Of a stretch of DNA of 64,000 nt, positions 18,085 through 27,511 are shown one piece after another; the first letter of the stretch is position 1, and every line of letters begins with the position of its first letter. The DNA is taken from NCBI GenBank assembly GCA_005862285.1, contig SZXW01000002.1, positions 1-64,000 of the forward strand, read 5' to 3'. The DNA comes from Chlorobium sp. GTDB taxonomy: Bacteria; Bacteroidota; Chlorobiia; Chlorobiales; Chlorobiaceae. The position numbers were made by a program, and so were the translations under genes. The notes under the pieces were generated by a model. The model saw only the letters and a list, made by a program, of their open reading frames with translations, searched no databases and was not told the DNA's origin.

Positions 18085-19000
18085 TGGATGGCCTTGTTTT
18101 AGAGGCTTCTATGGCTTTGCGCCGCAGAAACGACGCCAGCTGCCGGGTTGATGATGTTTGTGCGGATCAGGTAGCACGACCGCCAGAATGGTTGACAATA
18201 TACGAATTTCGGGAATGGTTTAAAGGGGGGATGGTTCCCGGCAAGACTTGTGCTGCTCAGTCGCAGTATCTTTTTTCATTTGCCGAAGAATATCAGTGAA
18301 AGAGTCTGATGGAATAAAGATGGTCAATACGTTTCCGAAATACAAGGCTCTTTGTCATGTGTGTTTCTCTCAGATATTGTTTCCGGTAAACGATTCAAGA
18401 ACCTGAATACCCGTTTATGATCAGGTAAAATACAGTATCATTGTAACTTGCGCATGTTCTAAAATATAATGTATCTGTATTTTGAACGCTTGTTGCGGTC
18501 AACAGATATGGCAGAACAGACAGTATGCAGGATAGGTCAGTCTTACGGAATGGGAAATATAGTGATGTTTATGTGTTTGTAATTATGAGAAATAAATGTA
18601 ATATATGAGTATTAAACAGTGTAGATAATCTTCATATTACCCCCGGAATTACACATATGCTGTTACATGATAGAGTCGATCTGCTGATCCTTTTCATATG
18701 GGTTACTTGTATTGGATGTATTTTTCTGTTTCTGCAGTTGAGACGGGCATGGTCACTGAAATTTCCTCATGGCAGTACTACAGGTAAGGCAAAATTTTTC
18801 AATAAAGTATCTGTTTGTATCTGTTCTTCGCTATCATGTTTCCTTTCAGACATTTTTTCACGTCACTGACCAGCCGGTTTTACATGATTGAATCGGATGT
18901 TATAGCTTGTCCGCTATCCTGCAGAGCAAACCAGCCAGTCGTTGTCCTTTGACGGACAATTGATGTTCCCACTTATTTTGACAAGGGGCAGCTGCCCCGA
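18085..19000. other. Large AT-rich intergenic region without a convincing gene
   Basis: About 900 nt between gcvPB and rnc, both on the minus strand. The middle (18300-18660) is markedly AT-rich. Two short plus-strand frames occur: a 62-codon one at about 18111-18299 and a 70-codon one at 18657-18869 encoding a possible membrane helix (LLILFIWVTCIGCIFLFL). Neither has a good ribosome-binding site or family resemblance. The region probably carries the gcvPB promoter and may hide a small RNA or decayed gene; I cannot show either. Confidence 0.4.
18985..18998 (-). terminator. GC-rich palindrome just past rnc
   Basis: A perfect 14-base palindrome GGGGCAGCTGCCCC begins 2 nt after the rnc stop codon. 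On the minus strand it is followed by TTGTCAAAATAAG, a poor U tract. It could fold as a 5-bp stem with a 4-nt loop and end the DUF177-to-rnc transcript, but it is short for a terminator. Confidence 0.4.
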
Positions 19001-19825
19001 TCAACCTGGCGGTGTTTCGTCTGCAGCGGCCAGGTGTTTCATGGCTTCTTTTGCTGCAAGCTGTTCGGCATCCTTTTTTCTCGGGGCGGTCCCGCTTCCG
19101 AGGAGCTGTCCGGAACAGCTTACCGTTATAGTGAAGGTTTTCTCATGTTCCGCACCAGATTCTTCCGTAACGGTATAAATCGGCGGAGGCTGATGATGAG
19201 ACTGGGTGTATTCAATCAGGCGGCTTTTATAATTATGATCGGCAGAGACAATACTGCTGAAATCGACATGTTCGATGACATGCATCTGGATAAAATCGGA
19301 AGCGGCACCGATGCCTTTGTCGAGATAAATCGCCCCGATCAGCGATTCGAATGCATCCGCCAATGCAGATTCGCTGTTCTTTATTTTATTCCGGTCAGCC
19401 GATTCACCGATGAGCAGGTGATCACCGAGTTCAAGGGTTCGTGCAAATCCGGCGAGGGCCTTTCGGTTGACGATTTTTGACCGGTTGCTCGACAGTTCTC
19501 CTTCAGCACTTTCCGGTAGTTGCCTGAAAAGGTATTCCGAGATGATCAGGCCGAGAACCGAATCACCAAGGAATTCAAGGCGCTGATTCGATTCGATGAT
19601 GTCCTGAGTGGATGGATCATGGACGACCGAACGATGGGTGAGCGCTGTCAGATAAAGCGATACATTGCCCTGTTTCAGTCCGGCAAAGTTCTGGATGAAA
19701 ACTATGGTTTTTGAAGAAAGTCCTGCAAAAGCGGGCGGAAGAACGGTGGCTGCAGTTTCCTCTGCTACAGGATCATTCGATCGATTGAAGGCGAGCGCTG
19801 TGATTTTTTGCCAGAACCGTTCCAT
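19001..19825 (-). CDS. rnc: Ribonuclease III
   Basis: 274-residue double-strand-specific endoribonuclease for rRNA and mRNA processing. The catalytic signature NQRLEFLGDSVLGLIISEYL and the second metal site ALADAFESLIGAIYLD are present, followed by a C-terminal dsRNA-binding domain (DHNYKSRLIEYTQ to GTAPRKKDAEQLAAKEAMKH). It is longer than enterobacterial RNase III (about 226), mainly through a ~45-residue N-terminal extension. It follows fabF by 16 nt; acpP-fabF-rnc is a widespread order. Confidence 0.95.
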   Translation of the reverse strand: MERFWQKITALAFNRSNDPVAEETAATVLPPAFAGLSSKTIVFIQNFAGLKQGNVSLYLTALTHRSVVHDPSTQDIIESNQRLEFLGDSVLGLIISEYLFRQLPESAEGELSSNRSKIVNRKALAGFARTLELGDHLLIGESADRNKIKNSESALADAFESLIGAIYLDKGIGAASDFIQMHVIEHVDFSSIVSADHNYKSRLIEYTQSHHQPPPIYTVTEESGAEHEKTFTITVSCSGQLLGSGTAPRKKDAEQLAAKEAMKHLAAADETPPG

Positions 19826-19841
19826 TGGCAGGAAGGTTTTG

Positions 19842-21095
19842 TCAGAGCGATGAACCGTTCCTGAAAATCAGCGATGCATTGTGTCCTCCAAACCCGAACC
19901 CGTTGTTCAGTGCATAGTCGATCGTACGCTGTTTTGCAACATTCGGAGTGACATCAACATCGATTTCGGGATCAAGGTTCTCTATATTGATGGTCGGAGG
20001 TACGGTCTGGTTCTGCATGGCAAGCAGACAGGCGATCGATTCAACCACACCGGCAGCACCGAGCAGATGCCCTGTCATCGATTTGGTGGCACTGATGTTC
20101 AGTTTGTAGGCATGGTCGCCGAACACTTTTTTAATGGCGGTTACCTCAGCGATATCTCCAAGCGGCGTGGATGTGCCGTGGGTATTGATGTAATCGATTT
20201 TTTCAGGCGCGATTCCGGCAATGGAAAGCGCCGTTTTCATGGCATGGGAAGCTCCCAGGCCCTCGGGATGCGGAGCGGTCAGGTGATGGGCATCCGCTGT
20301 TGCTCCAATTCCGGCAACTTCGGCATATATCTTTGCACCTCTTGCTTTGGCTGATTCGAGGGTTTCAAGTACCAGTGAGCCGGCGCCTTCTCCCATGACA
20401 AAGCCGTCACGGTCCTTGTCGTAGGGACGCGATGCGGTTTCAGGATGATCGTTAGCCGTCGAAAGCGCCCTTGCAGCATTGAAGCCTGCAATACACATCG
20501 GCGTGATCGGAGCCTCGGAACCTCCGCATATCATGTAATCCGCCATACCGCTCTGGATAAGCAGGTATGAGTCGATGATGGCATGCAGCGACGTTGCGCA
20601 GGCAGAAGCTGTCGCGTAGTTCGGTCCCATCAGGCCGTGGCGCATAGAAATCTGGCCGGCGGCGATATCGGGTATCAGCATCGGGATGAAAAAAGGACTG
20701 ATGCGACGGGGTCCACGTTCAATCAACGTTCTGAACTGCTGGTCGTAAACCGTCACACCGCCGATGCCTGATCCATGAACAACACCGATCCTGAGGGGAT
20801 CGATGCTCTGCAGGTCTAGACCGGAATCCTTCAGAGCCTGGTCCGCGGCAATCACGGCATACTGGCAGAAAGGATCCATGCGGTCTGCAGACTTGCGGTC
20901 GATATAGTTTTCGGCTGAAAATCCTTTAAGCTCACAGGCAAAGGTCGTAACAAAACCCTCCGTATCGAAATAGGTGATAGGAGCGGCACCGCCTTTACCC
21001 TGAACCAGCGAATCCCAGAATGATTCTTTTGAAAGACCTATCGGGGATAATACACCGATACCGGTAATGACGATTCTTTTACGCTCCTGTCCCAT
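19842..21095 (-). CDS. fabF: 3-oxoacyl-[ACP] synthase II
   Basis: 417-residue KAS II condensing enzyme that elongates acyl-ACP with malonyl-ACP. The nucleophile is in [20 protein letters not shown]; the two active-site His lie in [20 protein letters not shown] and [11 protein letters not shown]; the C-terminal [15 protein letters not shown] loop is intact. The frame opens at a TTG at 21131, but ATG at 21095 with CACAGGAA upstream begins at the conserved start. It sits between acpP and rnc. Confidence 0.96.
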   Translation of the reverse strand: MGQERKRIVITGIGVLSPIGLSKESFWDSLVQGKGGAAPITYFDTEGFVTTFACELKGFSAENYIDRKSADRMDPFCQYAVIAADQALKDSGLDLQSIDPLRIGVVHGSGIGGVTVYDQQFRTLIERGPRRISPFFIPMLIPDIAAGQISMRHGLMGPNYATASACATSLHAIIDSYLLIQSGMADYMICGGSEAPITPMCIAGFNAARALSTANDHPETASRPYDKDRDGFVMGEGAGSLVLETLESAKARGAKIYAEVAGIGATADAHHLTAPHPEGLGASHAMKTALSIAGIAPEKIDYINTHGTSTPLGDIAEVTAIKKVFGDHAYKLNISATKSMTGHLLGAAGVVESIACLLAMQNQTVPPTINIENLDPEIDVDVTPNVAKQRTIDYALNNGFGFGGHNASLIFRNGSSL

Positions 21096-21137
21096 TTCCT
21101 GTGATTTATCGTTTGCCTTTCTACTCAACAACAGAAG

Positions 21138-21377
21138 TTATTTTTTTGCGACGATGTAGTCGATTGCCTGCTGAACGGTGCCGATTTTTTCAGCATCTTC
21201 ATCAGGAATCTGGATGCCGAACTCGTTCTCGAGCTCCATGATCAGCTCGACGGTATCAAGCGAATCAGCACCGAGGTCATCCGAAAATTTCGATTCCGGT
21301 TTGATCTGGTCTTTGTTTACACCCATTTTGCTGACAATAATATCGTAAACCTTGGCTTTGATGTCTGCTTCACTCAT
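21138..21377 (-). CDS. acpP: Acyl carrier protein
   Basis: 79-residue ACP, the phosphopantetheine-bearing carrier of fatty acid synthesis. The attachment Ser is in [20 protein letters not shown]. The protein is acidic and full length ([20 protein letters not shown] to AIDYIVAKK). A longer open frame runs upstream, but ATG at 21377 preceded by GAGGAG is clearly the start. fabG lies upstream and fabF downstream. Confidence 0.97.
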   Translation of the reverse strand: MSEADIKAKVYDIIVSKMGVNKDQIKPESKFSDDLGADSLDTVELIMELENEFGIQIPDEDAEKIGTVQQAIDYIVAKK

Positions 21378-21459
21378 GTTTCGCTCCTCATTAATGGTTT
21401 GTTTTAGGTAAAAAAATTCAAAAGTCTGTGAATATAAAAAGAAATTGAGTTTGCTCAAA

Positions 21460-22197
21460 TCACATGACCATACCGCCGCTGATATTGATGACTTCACCGG
21501 TGATATAACCTGACTGGTCGCCTGCAAGGAAAGAGACAACGTTCGCCACATCCTCCGGCTGACCGAAACGTGCCAGCGGGATGACGTCGAGCATTTTCGC
21601 CCTGACTTCTTCCGAAAGTGCATCGGTCATTTTCGATGAAATGAATCCCGGAGCTACGGCATTGACACGGATGTTTCGTGAAGCAAGCTCCTTCGCCACC
21701 GATTTGGTGAATGCGATGACGCCGCCTTTCGAAGCGGCGTAGTTGGCCTGACCGGCGTTTCCCATGATACCTATGACCGATGCGATATTGACAATGGAGC
21801 CGGAACGCTGTTTCATCATGGTGCGGCTGACGGCTTTGGTGCAGGCGAACGTGCCTTTCAGGTTGACGGTAAGGACCGCATCCCAGTCTTCATCGCTCAT
21901 TCTCATCAGAAGGCCGTCACGGGTGATGCCCGCATTGTTGACAAGGATATCGATTCTGCCGGTTGCAGCGACGATATCGTTGAAAACATTCTGGACGGCT
22001 TCCGAATTGGTGACGTCGAGTTCGAAACAGTAGGCATTTCTACCTCTTGCTCTTACACCTTCGGCAGTTTCTTCGAGCCATTCGGCCTTGATATCGCAAA
22101 TGACGACATCGGCATTTTTCGAAGCGAGATTGAATGCTATAGCCTGCCCGATTCCCCTGGCAGCTCCTGTAACAACAGCGATCTTGTTTTCAAGCAT
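21460..22197 (-). CDS. fabG: 3-oxoacyl-[ACP] reductase
   Basis: 245-residue short-chain dehydrogenase that reduces 3-oxoacyl-ACP with NADPH. The nucleotide motif is [29 protein letters not shown] is typical of FabG; the catalytic Ser/Tyr/Lys are in [20 protein letters not shown] followed by ASKGG; the C-terminus [16 protein letters not shown] is standard. It lies 34 nt after fabD in the fatty-acid operon. Confidence 0.95.
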   Translation of the reverse strand: MLENKIAVVTGAARGIGQAIAFNLASKNADVVICDIKAEWLEETAEGVRARGRNAYCFELDVTNSEAVQNVFNDIVAATGRIDILVNNAGITRDGLLMRMSDEDWDAVLTVNLKGTFACTKAVSRTMMKQRSGSIVNIASVIGIMGNAGQANYAASKGGVIAFTKSVAKELASRNIRVNAVAPGFISSKMTDALSEEVRAKMLDVIPLARFGQPEDVANVVSFLAGDQSGYITGEVINISGGMVM

Positions 22198-22231
22198 AAT
22201 TCCGGTTGGTTGATGTTAATAACGCAAATAG

Positions 22232-23143
22232 TCACGATGCGAGGGACTTTATGTCCGCAGCAGTATCGATGCCGCTGGCACCGACCGATTTGTTGATCCG
22301 CTTGATCAGCCCCTGCAGCACTTTCTGCGGTCCGACCTCAACAAATGACGTTATGCCGTTGCGGATCATTTCCTCTACCGACTGCGTCCAGAGTACGGAA
22401 CTCGTGAGCTGAAGAACAAGGTTTTTTCTTATCGCATCCGCTTCGGTAACCGGCTGGGCGACGGCATTCATGCATACAGGTATCCGGGCCTTTTTTATGT
22501 CGATCTGTTCCAGGGCGGCGGCGAGTTCCTCTTCGGCAGGTTTCATGAGCGGAGAGTGGAATGCGCCGGAAACGACGAGTTCCTTGGCCATGCGGGCGCC
22601 TTTGGAAGGTGCGAGCTCAACGGCTTTACGGACGGCGGAAACCGATCCTGAAATAACGACCTGCCCTGGAGAGTTGAAATTTGCAGCCTGTACGATGCCT
22701 TCGCTTGAGGCTTCGGAGAGAAGTCCTTCGAGAGCACTGTCGGGCATGCCGATGATGGCTGCCATGGTGCCGGGATTTTTCTCTCCGGCATGCTGCATGA
22801 GTTCGCCTCTTTTTGCCACGATAAGTAATGCATCCTCAAAATCGATAGCTCCTGCAAAGCAGAGCGCGGTATATTCTCCAAGGCTGTGACCGGCAGTCAT
22901 CGCGATATCGTTTCTGCCGAGGATCGAAGCTATAGCCATGCTGTGCAGGAAGATTGCCGGCTGGGTATATTTTGTCTTGCGCAGTTCTTCCTCGCTTCCG
23001 GTGAACATGATATCGGTTATTGAATAGCCGAGAAGCTGGTTGGCTCTGTCCATAAGGGTTCTGGCATCTGAGTAGCATTCATAGATGTCCCTTGCCATAC
23101 CGCAGTACTGGGAACCCTGGCCCGGAAATATAAAGGCTTTCAT
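22232..23143 (-). CDS. fabD: Malonyl-CoA:ACP transacylase
   Basis: 303-residue enzyme moving malonyl from CoA to ACP. The N-terminal [19 protein letters not shown], the active-site [10 protein letters not shown] with Ser87, the substrate Arg-containing segment AKRGELMQ and [11 protein letters not shown] with its His fit the family fully. It lies between fabH and fabG. Confidence 0.95.
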   Translation of the reverse strand: MKAFIFPGQGSQYCGMARDIYECYSDARTLMDRANQLLGYSITDIMFTGSEEELRKTKYTQPAIFLHSMAIASILGRNDIAMTAGHSLGEYTALCFAGAIDFEDALLIVAKRGELMQHAGEKNPGTMAAIIGMPDSALEGLLSEASSEGIVQAANFNSPGQVVISGSVSAVRKAVELAPSKGARMAKELVVSGAFHSPLMKPAEEELAAALEQIDIKKARIPVCMNAVAQPVTEADAIRKNLVLQLTSSVLWTQSVEEMIRNGITSFVEVGPQKVLQGLIKRINKSVGASGIDTAADIKSLAS

Positions 23144-23174
23144 GTATCAGTGAGTTTTTGGAAAAATTATTTTG

Positions 23175-24164
23175 TTACTGCCATTTCACGTAAATGCCGC
23201 CCCAAGTGTATCCTGCACCGAAACTGACCAGGATAAGATTTGAGCCTTTCTGCAGCTTCTGCTGCTCATCGAGCTCGGCAAGGCAGATCGGAATGGTGCC
23301 GGCAGTCGTGTTTCCATACTTCGCCACGTTCGACATAACCTTGGACTGATCGACACCCATTCTTTCCGCTGTGGCATTGATGATGCGCTGGTTTGCCTGG
23401 TGCGGTACCAGGTAAGCGACATCATCCGCCTGAAGATTATTCCTTTTCATGATCTCTTCGGCTACATCAGCCATGGAGATGACCGCGGACTTGAACACCT
23501 GCCGGCCGTCCTGCCGGATATAATGCATTTTTTTATCGATGGTTTCATGGCTCGAAGGATAACGGCTGCCTCCGGCAAGCATGTAAAGGTGTTCCTTTCC
23601 GTTCAACCCGTCTGAGTACATGCGAGCATCGAGTATGCCGAATCCTTCTTCTTCTGCAGGTTCGATGATGACCCCGGCTGCTCCGTCACCGAATAGGATT
23701 GCCGTGTTTCTATCGGTAAAGTCGAGTATGGAGGACATTTTATCGGCGCCGATAACCATGACTTTTTTGTGAGCGCCGCTTTCGATGAACCGGGCTGCCG
23801 TGTTCAATGCATAGACAAAGCCCGAACAGGCGGCATTAAGATCGAATGCCCATGCATTGACGGCTCCGATGATGCTCTGGGTGATGCAGGCTGTTGACGG
23901 AAACATCATATCCGGAGTCATTGTCGCAACAATGATCAGATCGATTTCTCCTGCATCGATCTGCCGCTTTTCCAGAAGCTGCTTCGCAACTTCCCCGCAC
24001 ATGTAGGATGTGGGCTTTTCCGGGTCCCTGAGTATTCTACGTTCGCTGATACCGGTTCTTGTTTTGATCCAATCATCACTGGTATCGAGCATCTGCTCGA
24101 GATCATGATTGGTCAGAATGGTATCAGGCAGGTATTTGGCTGTTGCCGTTATTGCAGCTTTCAT
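23175..24164 (-). CDS. fabH: 3-oxoacyl-[ACP] synthase III
   Basis: 329-residue KAS III that starts fatty-acid synthesis by condensing an acyl-CoA primer with malonyl-ACP. Cys113 lies in [11 protein letters not shown], the catalytic His in [18 protein letters not shown] and the Asn in [11 protein letters not shown]. It has the usual length and lies about 100 nt downstream of plsX. Confidence 0.95.
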   Translation of the reverse strand: MKAAITATAKYLPDTILTNHDLEQMLDTSDDWIKTRTGISERRILRDPEKPTSYMCGEVAKQLLEKRQIDAGEIDLIIVATMTPDMMFPSTACITQSIIGAVNAWAFDLNAACSGFVYALNTAARFIESGAHKKVMVIGADKMSSILDFTDRNTAILFGDGAAGVIIEPAEEEGFGILDARMYSDGLNGKEHLYMLAGGSRYPSSHETIDKKMHYIRQDGRQVFKSAVISMADVAEEIMKRNNLQADDVAYLVPHQANQRIINATAERMGVDQSKVMSNVAKYGNTTAGTIPICLAELDEQQKLQKGSNLILVSFGAGYTWGGIYVKWQ

Positions 24165-24261
24165 GCTTTATTTGCAGTTGTTGACATGCAGGATATAAAA
24201 TAATATCCCTTCTCTAAAGGACGTACTTCTGTGTTTCAGGGGGATACGGGGAAGTTTGGCA

Positions 24262-25287
24262 TCAGTCTTCTGCCAGTACCTCCGCAATATGTTCGTTGAC
24301 CCTTTTTTCAATCATGTGCTCAGCCATGTAGATCATATTTTTTATGGCTCTTGATGATGATCTGCCATGACCGACGATCGAGATGCCGTCTACACCGAGA
24401 AAGGGAACTCCTCCGAACCTCTCGACATCGAAAGGTTCGAACATACCCTTGAACATTATAGTGGTAACTTTTGCCGAGTTCTGATCCATCTGCCCCGATG
24501 CTACGAGTTTTTCGAGTGACTGTTTGAAAAGCTTGCCGAGGAATTCCGGAATGCTTTCTCCGAATTTCAGGATGGTATTGCCGACCAGTCCGTCACAAAC
24601 GACAATGGTTGCATGTCCTTTCAGGATATCATGACCTTCGATATTCCCTATGAAGCTGATTTTCCCTTTCCTGTCAGCTTCCTGCAGTAGACGGTGAGTC
24701 TGCTTGAGTATTTCGGGTCCTTTGTTCTCCTCTTCTCCGATATTGAGGAGACCGACAAGCGGTTTATCAATGCCCGCCGCGTAACGCTGATAGATGGTCA
24801 GCATTTCAGCGAACTGGACAAGATTTTCCGGTTTGCAGTCCACGTTTGCACCTACATCGACGATATTCGTGAGACCTTCCTGGGTACGCGGAAAATAGGC
24901 GTATATGGTCGGTCTGAGAACGCCGGGAAGTCGTCCGAGGACAAAAAGAGATGCGGCCATCTGCGCACCGGTATTTCCTGCGCTGACAAATGCATGTGCT
25001 TCTTTCGCCTTGCAGAGCTGCAGGCCTTTTACCAGTGAAGAATCCTGCTTTGCCTTGACGGCAGTTGCCGGAATGTCATCCATCGTCACCACTTCCGTGG
25101 CATGCATGAAACGCAGGTTCAGTGAAGCAGTGTCTTGAGCGGCAAGCAGAGGTTCTAACTTCTCTGCCTGACCGATCAGCACTATTTCAAATCTGTTGCT
25201 GCTTTCCTGCAAAGCCTGAACTGTTCCTTCAACCACACAGGCAGGAGCGTTATCTCCGCCCATGGCGTCAACGGCGATGGTCAACAT
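24262..25287 (-). CDS. plsX: Phosphate acyltransferase PlsX
   Basis: 341-residue enzyme that makes acyl-phosphate from acyl-ACP, the first step of the PlsX/PlsY route to phosphatidic acid. The start [20 protein letters not shown] is diagnostic, with [20 protein letters not shown] and [17 protein letters not shown] further in. It follows rpmF by 21 nt, giving the common DUF177-rpmF-plsX-fabH order that links ribosome and membrane synthesis. Confidence 0.96.
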   Translation of the reverse strand: MLTIAVDAMGGDNAPACVVEGTVQALQESSNRFEIVLIGQAEKLEPLLAAQDTASLNLRFMHATEVVTMDDIPATAVKAKQDSSLVKGLQLCKAKEAHAFVSAGNTGAQMAASLFVLGRLPGVLRPTIYAYFPRTQEGLTNIVDVGANVDCKPENLVQFAEMLTIYQRYAAGIDKPLVGLLNIGEEENKGPEILKQTHRLLQEADRKGKISFIGNIEGHDILKGHATIVVCDGLVGNTILKFGESIPEFLGKLFKQSLEKLVASGQMDQNSAKVTTIMFKGMFEPFDVERFGGVPFLGVDGISIVGHGRSSSRAIKNMIYMAEHMIEKRVNEHIAEVLAED

Positions 25288-25308
25288 GATGGGATTATGG
25301 TCTTGTTG

Positions 25309-25500
25309 TTAGCTTTTTGACAACTTGTTGACGACGGACCTGCCGCGGTAATGTCCGCAATTCTGACAAGCGCGGTGCGGGAGGGTCGGTTCTCCACAGT
25401 TAGGGCAGACGACCGTTACAGCCGCTTTCGTGCGGGCATTGAACTGGGCGCGTCTTTTATCCCTTCTGGATTTTGACATTTTATTGGTTGGGTTTGCCAT
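25309..25500 (-). CDS. rpmF: 50S ribosomal protein L32
   Basis: 63-residue L32. The N-terminal [20 protein letters not shown] and two zinc-knuckle CxxC pairs ([20 protein letters not shown]) mark a zinc-bearing form. The cysteine pairs are intact. It lies between the DUF177 gene and plsX. Confidence 0.96.
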   Translation of the reverse strand: MANPTNKMSKSRRDKRRAQFNARTKAAVTVVCPNCGEPTLPHRACQNCGHYRGRSVVNKLSKS

Positions 25501-25523
25501 GAGTGTCCTTTTGTTATTGTCGG

Positions 25524-26051
25524 TTAACGATAATTGTTTTTCAGCTTTTCAAGGGACTCCAGCCACTGGCTTTTTTCAACGTCCCCGTTCTGTTTTTCTT
25601 CCTGTGCAGAGCTGTAAAGCCTGCAGTCAGGGTTGTCTGTACAGGTTACCTTCATCGGTACAGAAAGCAGCAGTGTTTCACGGATATCTTCGGTAAGATC
25701 GATGGATTCCGAGTTCTTATCAAGGAGCCGGAACTCATCGTTTTCTTCCATGCTCACTTCCGTATGGTCATTGTATACATAAAAAATCCGATAAGAGCCG
25801 GAACGTTCTTTCGTTACCGAAGCCAGGCAGATATCGCATGTCAATTCCGCCATGGCCTTTGTCCTGATTATGACGGTTATTTCGGTATCGCTTTTTTCAC
25901 CGGTAACATCAATCTGGATTTTTCCTCTGAATCCGGCCTCAATGAGTTTCGGGTCATTGAAATCTGCAGGATCACAGGTGAATTCCAGCTCATTGGTGCC
26001 TTGCAGTAGACTGTCGATCTGGAGCTCTATCAGTCCTGTTTCTTTATGCAT
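25524..26051 (-). CDS. DUF177 (YceD-like) protein
   Basis: 175-residue DUF177/YceD protein, found next to rpmF in most bacteria and linked to 23S rRNA accumulation in plants and bacteria. A CDICLA motif (residues ~92-97) and a later single Cys ([14 protein letters not shown]) may form a metal or redox site; the typical second half has the pattern [20 protein letters not shown]. The frame runs up to a TTG at 26087, but ATG at 26051 gives the normal length. It heads the lipid operon. Confidence 0.85.
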   Translation of the reverse strand: MHKETGLIELQIDSLLQGTNELEFTCDPADFNDPKLIEAGFRGKIQIDVTGEKSDTEITVIIRTKAMAELTCDICLASVTKERSGSYRIFYVYNDHTEVSMEENDEFRLLDKNSESIDLTEDIRETLLLSVPMKVTCTDNPDCRLYSSAQEEKQNGDVEKSQWLESLEKLKNNYR

Positions 26052-26160
26052 ACGCTTTCTTTTCGGTAAACGAGAACCAATGTACAAAAATAATTATGGA
26101 AAATGAAAATGCTTGGGCTGACAACCAGTACGAAAATTTGAAAAAAAACACAGGAACGGT

Positions 26161-26188
26161 TTGTATAAAAAAAAAACAGGTGTATATT
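26161..26188 (+). promoter_or_regulatory. Candidate promoter of tRNA-Asn
   Basis: TTGTAT (26161-26166) and TATATT (26183-26188) are spaced by 16 bp, with TG directly before the -10 box. Transcription would start near 26195, about 28 nt before the mature tRNA. Identified by eye. Confidence 0.4.
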
Positions 26189-26222
26189 TACAGCCCATCG
26201 GCACTTTCGCGGCGCCGGAAAT

Positions 26223-26294
26223 TCCGCGATAGCTCAACGGTAGAGCATGCGGCTGTTAACCGCAGGGTTGTAGGTTCGAATCCTACTCGCGGAG
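26223..26294 (+). tRNA. tRNA-Asn (GTT anticodon)
   Basis: A complete 72-nt cloverleaf: acceptor stem TCCGCGA/TCGCGGA (26223-26229 with 26287-26293), D arm GCTC/GAGC, anticodon arm TGCGG/CCGCA around loop CTGTTAA (anticodon GTT), 5-nt variable loop, T arm GTAGG/CCTAC around TTCGAAT, and discriminator G. CCA is not encoded. It is read opposite to the DUF177 operon and followed by a terminator. Confidence 0.96.
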
Positions 26295-26298
26295 CTAA

Positions 26299-26337
26299 AA
26301 AAAGGCAGAAGTACAGACAAGTGCTTCTGCCTTTTGT
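26299..26337 (+). terminator. Rho-independent terminator of tRNA-Asn
   Basis: AAAGGCAGAAG (26301-26311) pairs with CTTCTGCCTTT (26324-26334), flanked by an A run and a T run. Directly follows the tRNA; its symmetry would allow action in both directions. Confidence 0.88.
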
Positions 26338-26525
26338 GTTTCATACTCCTGTGAAGCATTGTCATATGCCGAATTCATCAGAAGAAACGGAGGGTTGTTC
26401 CCTTTACATTCTTCAACCTCTGTTCACCTGAACTTTTTTCCATTTGAGTCGGTATCTTCTTCTTATATACATTGTATGTGTCACAATCACGACAGGCGGC
26501 ATGGAAAGTTGAGAAGCAATAAAGT

Positions 26526-27002
26526 ATGATGATGAAATACAGATTGATTTTCACAATTTTAGCAGGCTTTCTTGCTGTATCATCAATGCTGTTCACCGGA
26601 TGCAGTGACCAATATGTTGCTCCTTCAGGCAAAACGGCGGTTTCAAAGACCGCATTGCTGCATACTTCCTGGCGGGTGACGGTAATCAATGGATCGAGGG
26701 TTGTGTTCAGGCCCGGGCAGAAACTCGATGTATCGCTTGTTTTTTCAAAAGGCGGACAATTCAGCGGTACTACCGGATGCAACTATCTGAATGGTTCATA
26801 CGCGCTTAAAAAGGAACGGCTGAGCTTCAGTTCGCTTGCGATAACCCGTATGGCCTGTTCACCTCAGCTCATGGCTCAGGAACGGGAGTACCTCGGTGCA
26901 ATCCGTAAGGTTTCATCCTATGCGATTTCCGGAAACAGCCTGAAGCTGTTTAATGCAGAGGGCGGCAAGCTCATGGAGCTGATTGCGGTTACGTTTCCCT
27001 GA
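26526..27002 (+). CDS. META-domain (HslJ-like) lipoprotein
   Basis: 158-residue lipoprotein: signal helix followed by MLFTGCSDQY (lipobox Cys near residue 26), then a META domain. The META hallmark is FSGTTGCNYLNGSYAL followed by LSFSSLAITRMACSP. HslJ-type META proteins are linked to heat-shock or novobiocin tolerance in E. coli, but their biochemistry is unknown. The two-codon Met run at the start leaves the exact first residue open. The stop is only 6 nt from the repeat at 27008. Confidence 0.82.
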   Translation: MMMKYRLIFTILAGFLAVSSMLFTGCSDQYVAPSGKTAVSKTALLHTSWRVTVINGSRVVFRPGQKLDVSLVFSKGGQFSGTTGCNYLNGSYALKKERLSFSSLAITRMACSPQLMAQEREYLGAIRKVSSYAISGNSLKLFNAEGGKLMELIAVTFP

Positions 27003-27007
27003 CTGTA

Positions 27008-27183
27008 GGGCACCTCTATTTATTAGTTGCGAAGCCCTATTGCTGCGTTGTCCTGACACGTCGGGATAGAAATCCTCATCCCGAAAGCTTTCGGAACTCC
27101 GGTTTTGGATTTTATCCCGATAAGATCGGGACTCCGTTCGCCATGCTCTCGTGCTTCTTCACTGACAATAAATCGAGGTGCCC
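27008..27183. repeat. Dispersed repeat, copy 1 (176 bp, terminal inverted repeats)
   Basis: Begins GGGCACCTCTATTTATT and ends AATAAATCGAGGTGCCC, near-perfect inverted repeats of 17 bp. The inside shares GAAGCCCTATTGCTGCGTTG, GAAATCCTCAT and ACTCCGGTTTT with the copy at 46435-46576. The centre holds further palindromes (ATCCCGAAAGCTTTCGGAAC; TATCCCGATAAGATCGGGA). No transposase frame is inside; a 73-codon antisense frame across it looks fortuitous. Likely a small non-autonomous or structural repeat. Confidence 0.85.
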
Positions 27184-27324
27184 TGTAAAGCATATGCGGA
27201 TTTATTTCGAGGATTGAAACTTCATGGCCGGAGAAAATGTTCATAAAATCATTGCAAGCGTTCGCTATTTTTTTATTTTGATGGAAAACCCTGCTGAACA
27301 GGGCATTTGAAAAAAATTTGACTC

Positions 27325-27414
27325 ATGCACAAAACGAACACGAACAACCTTCCTCAGAATAGCCTCGGGCTACTTCTACTGGGTATAATTGCCCGGAGGT
27401 GGGGTGCTTTTTAG
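27325..27414 (+). CDS. leuL: Leucine-rich leader peptide of leuA
   Basis: A 29-codon frame, ATG to TAG, ending LGLLLLGIIARRWGAF. It has four consecutive Leu codons (CTA CTT CTA CTG, 27370-27381) after two more Leu, then Ile-Ile. It lies 31 nt ahead of a terminator and about 100 nt ahead of leuA, the layout of ribosome-mediated attenuation. The Leu run lies in the loop of a hairpin (27363-27370 with 27391-27399), and the first codons (27330-27339) are perfectly complementary to 27414-27423. When charged Leu-tRNA is scarce the ribosome should stall and free the downstream antiterminator. No clear ribosome-binding site is seen. The symbol is given by analogy. Confidence 0.85.
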   Translation: MHKTNTNNLPQNSLGLLLLGIIARRWGAF

Positions 27415-27445
27415 TTCGTTTTGCACAGAAATGAAAAACAGTTTG

Positions 27446-27480
27446 AAAGCCGCCATCCTTCCAGGGTTGGAGGCTTTTTT
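27446..27480 (+). terminator. leuA attenuator terminator
   Basis: AAAGCC (27446-27451) pairs with GGCTTT (27472-27477), extended inside by CCA-CC with GG-TGG, and runs into six Ts. The same CCATC (27453-27457) can instead pair with GGTGG (27398-27402) at the end of the leader peptide frame, a plausible antiterminator. It lies about 35 nt upstream of leuA. Confidence 0.85.
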
Positions 27481-27511
27481 CGTTTAATGGACAAAAGGAG
27501 AGGATGAAGCA

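Noticed and set aside
18657-18869. 70-codon plus-strand frame with a hydrophobic helix
   Set aside because: The AT-rich setting easily gives hydrophobic frames; no ribosome-binding site or recognisable family.
21378-21623. N-terminal extension of the acpP frame
   Set aside because: It is antisense-frame overlap with the fabG 3' end; the true ACP start with a GAGGAG site is at 21377.
27023-27244. 73-codon minus-strand frame across the repeat (ending QDNAAIGLRN)
   Set aside because: It is created by the repeat itself; about 70% lies inside the repeat and it has no start signal. Such frames recur wherever the repeat does.
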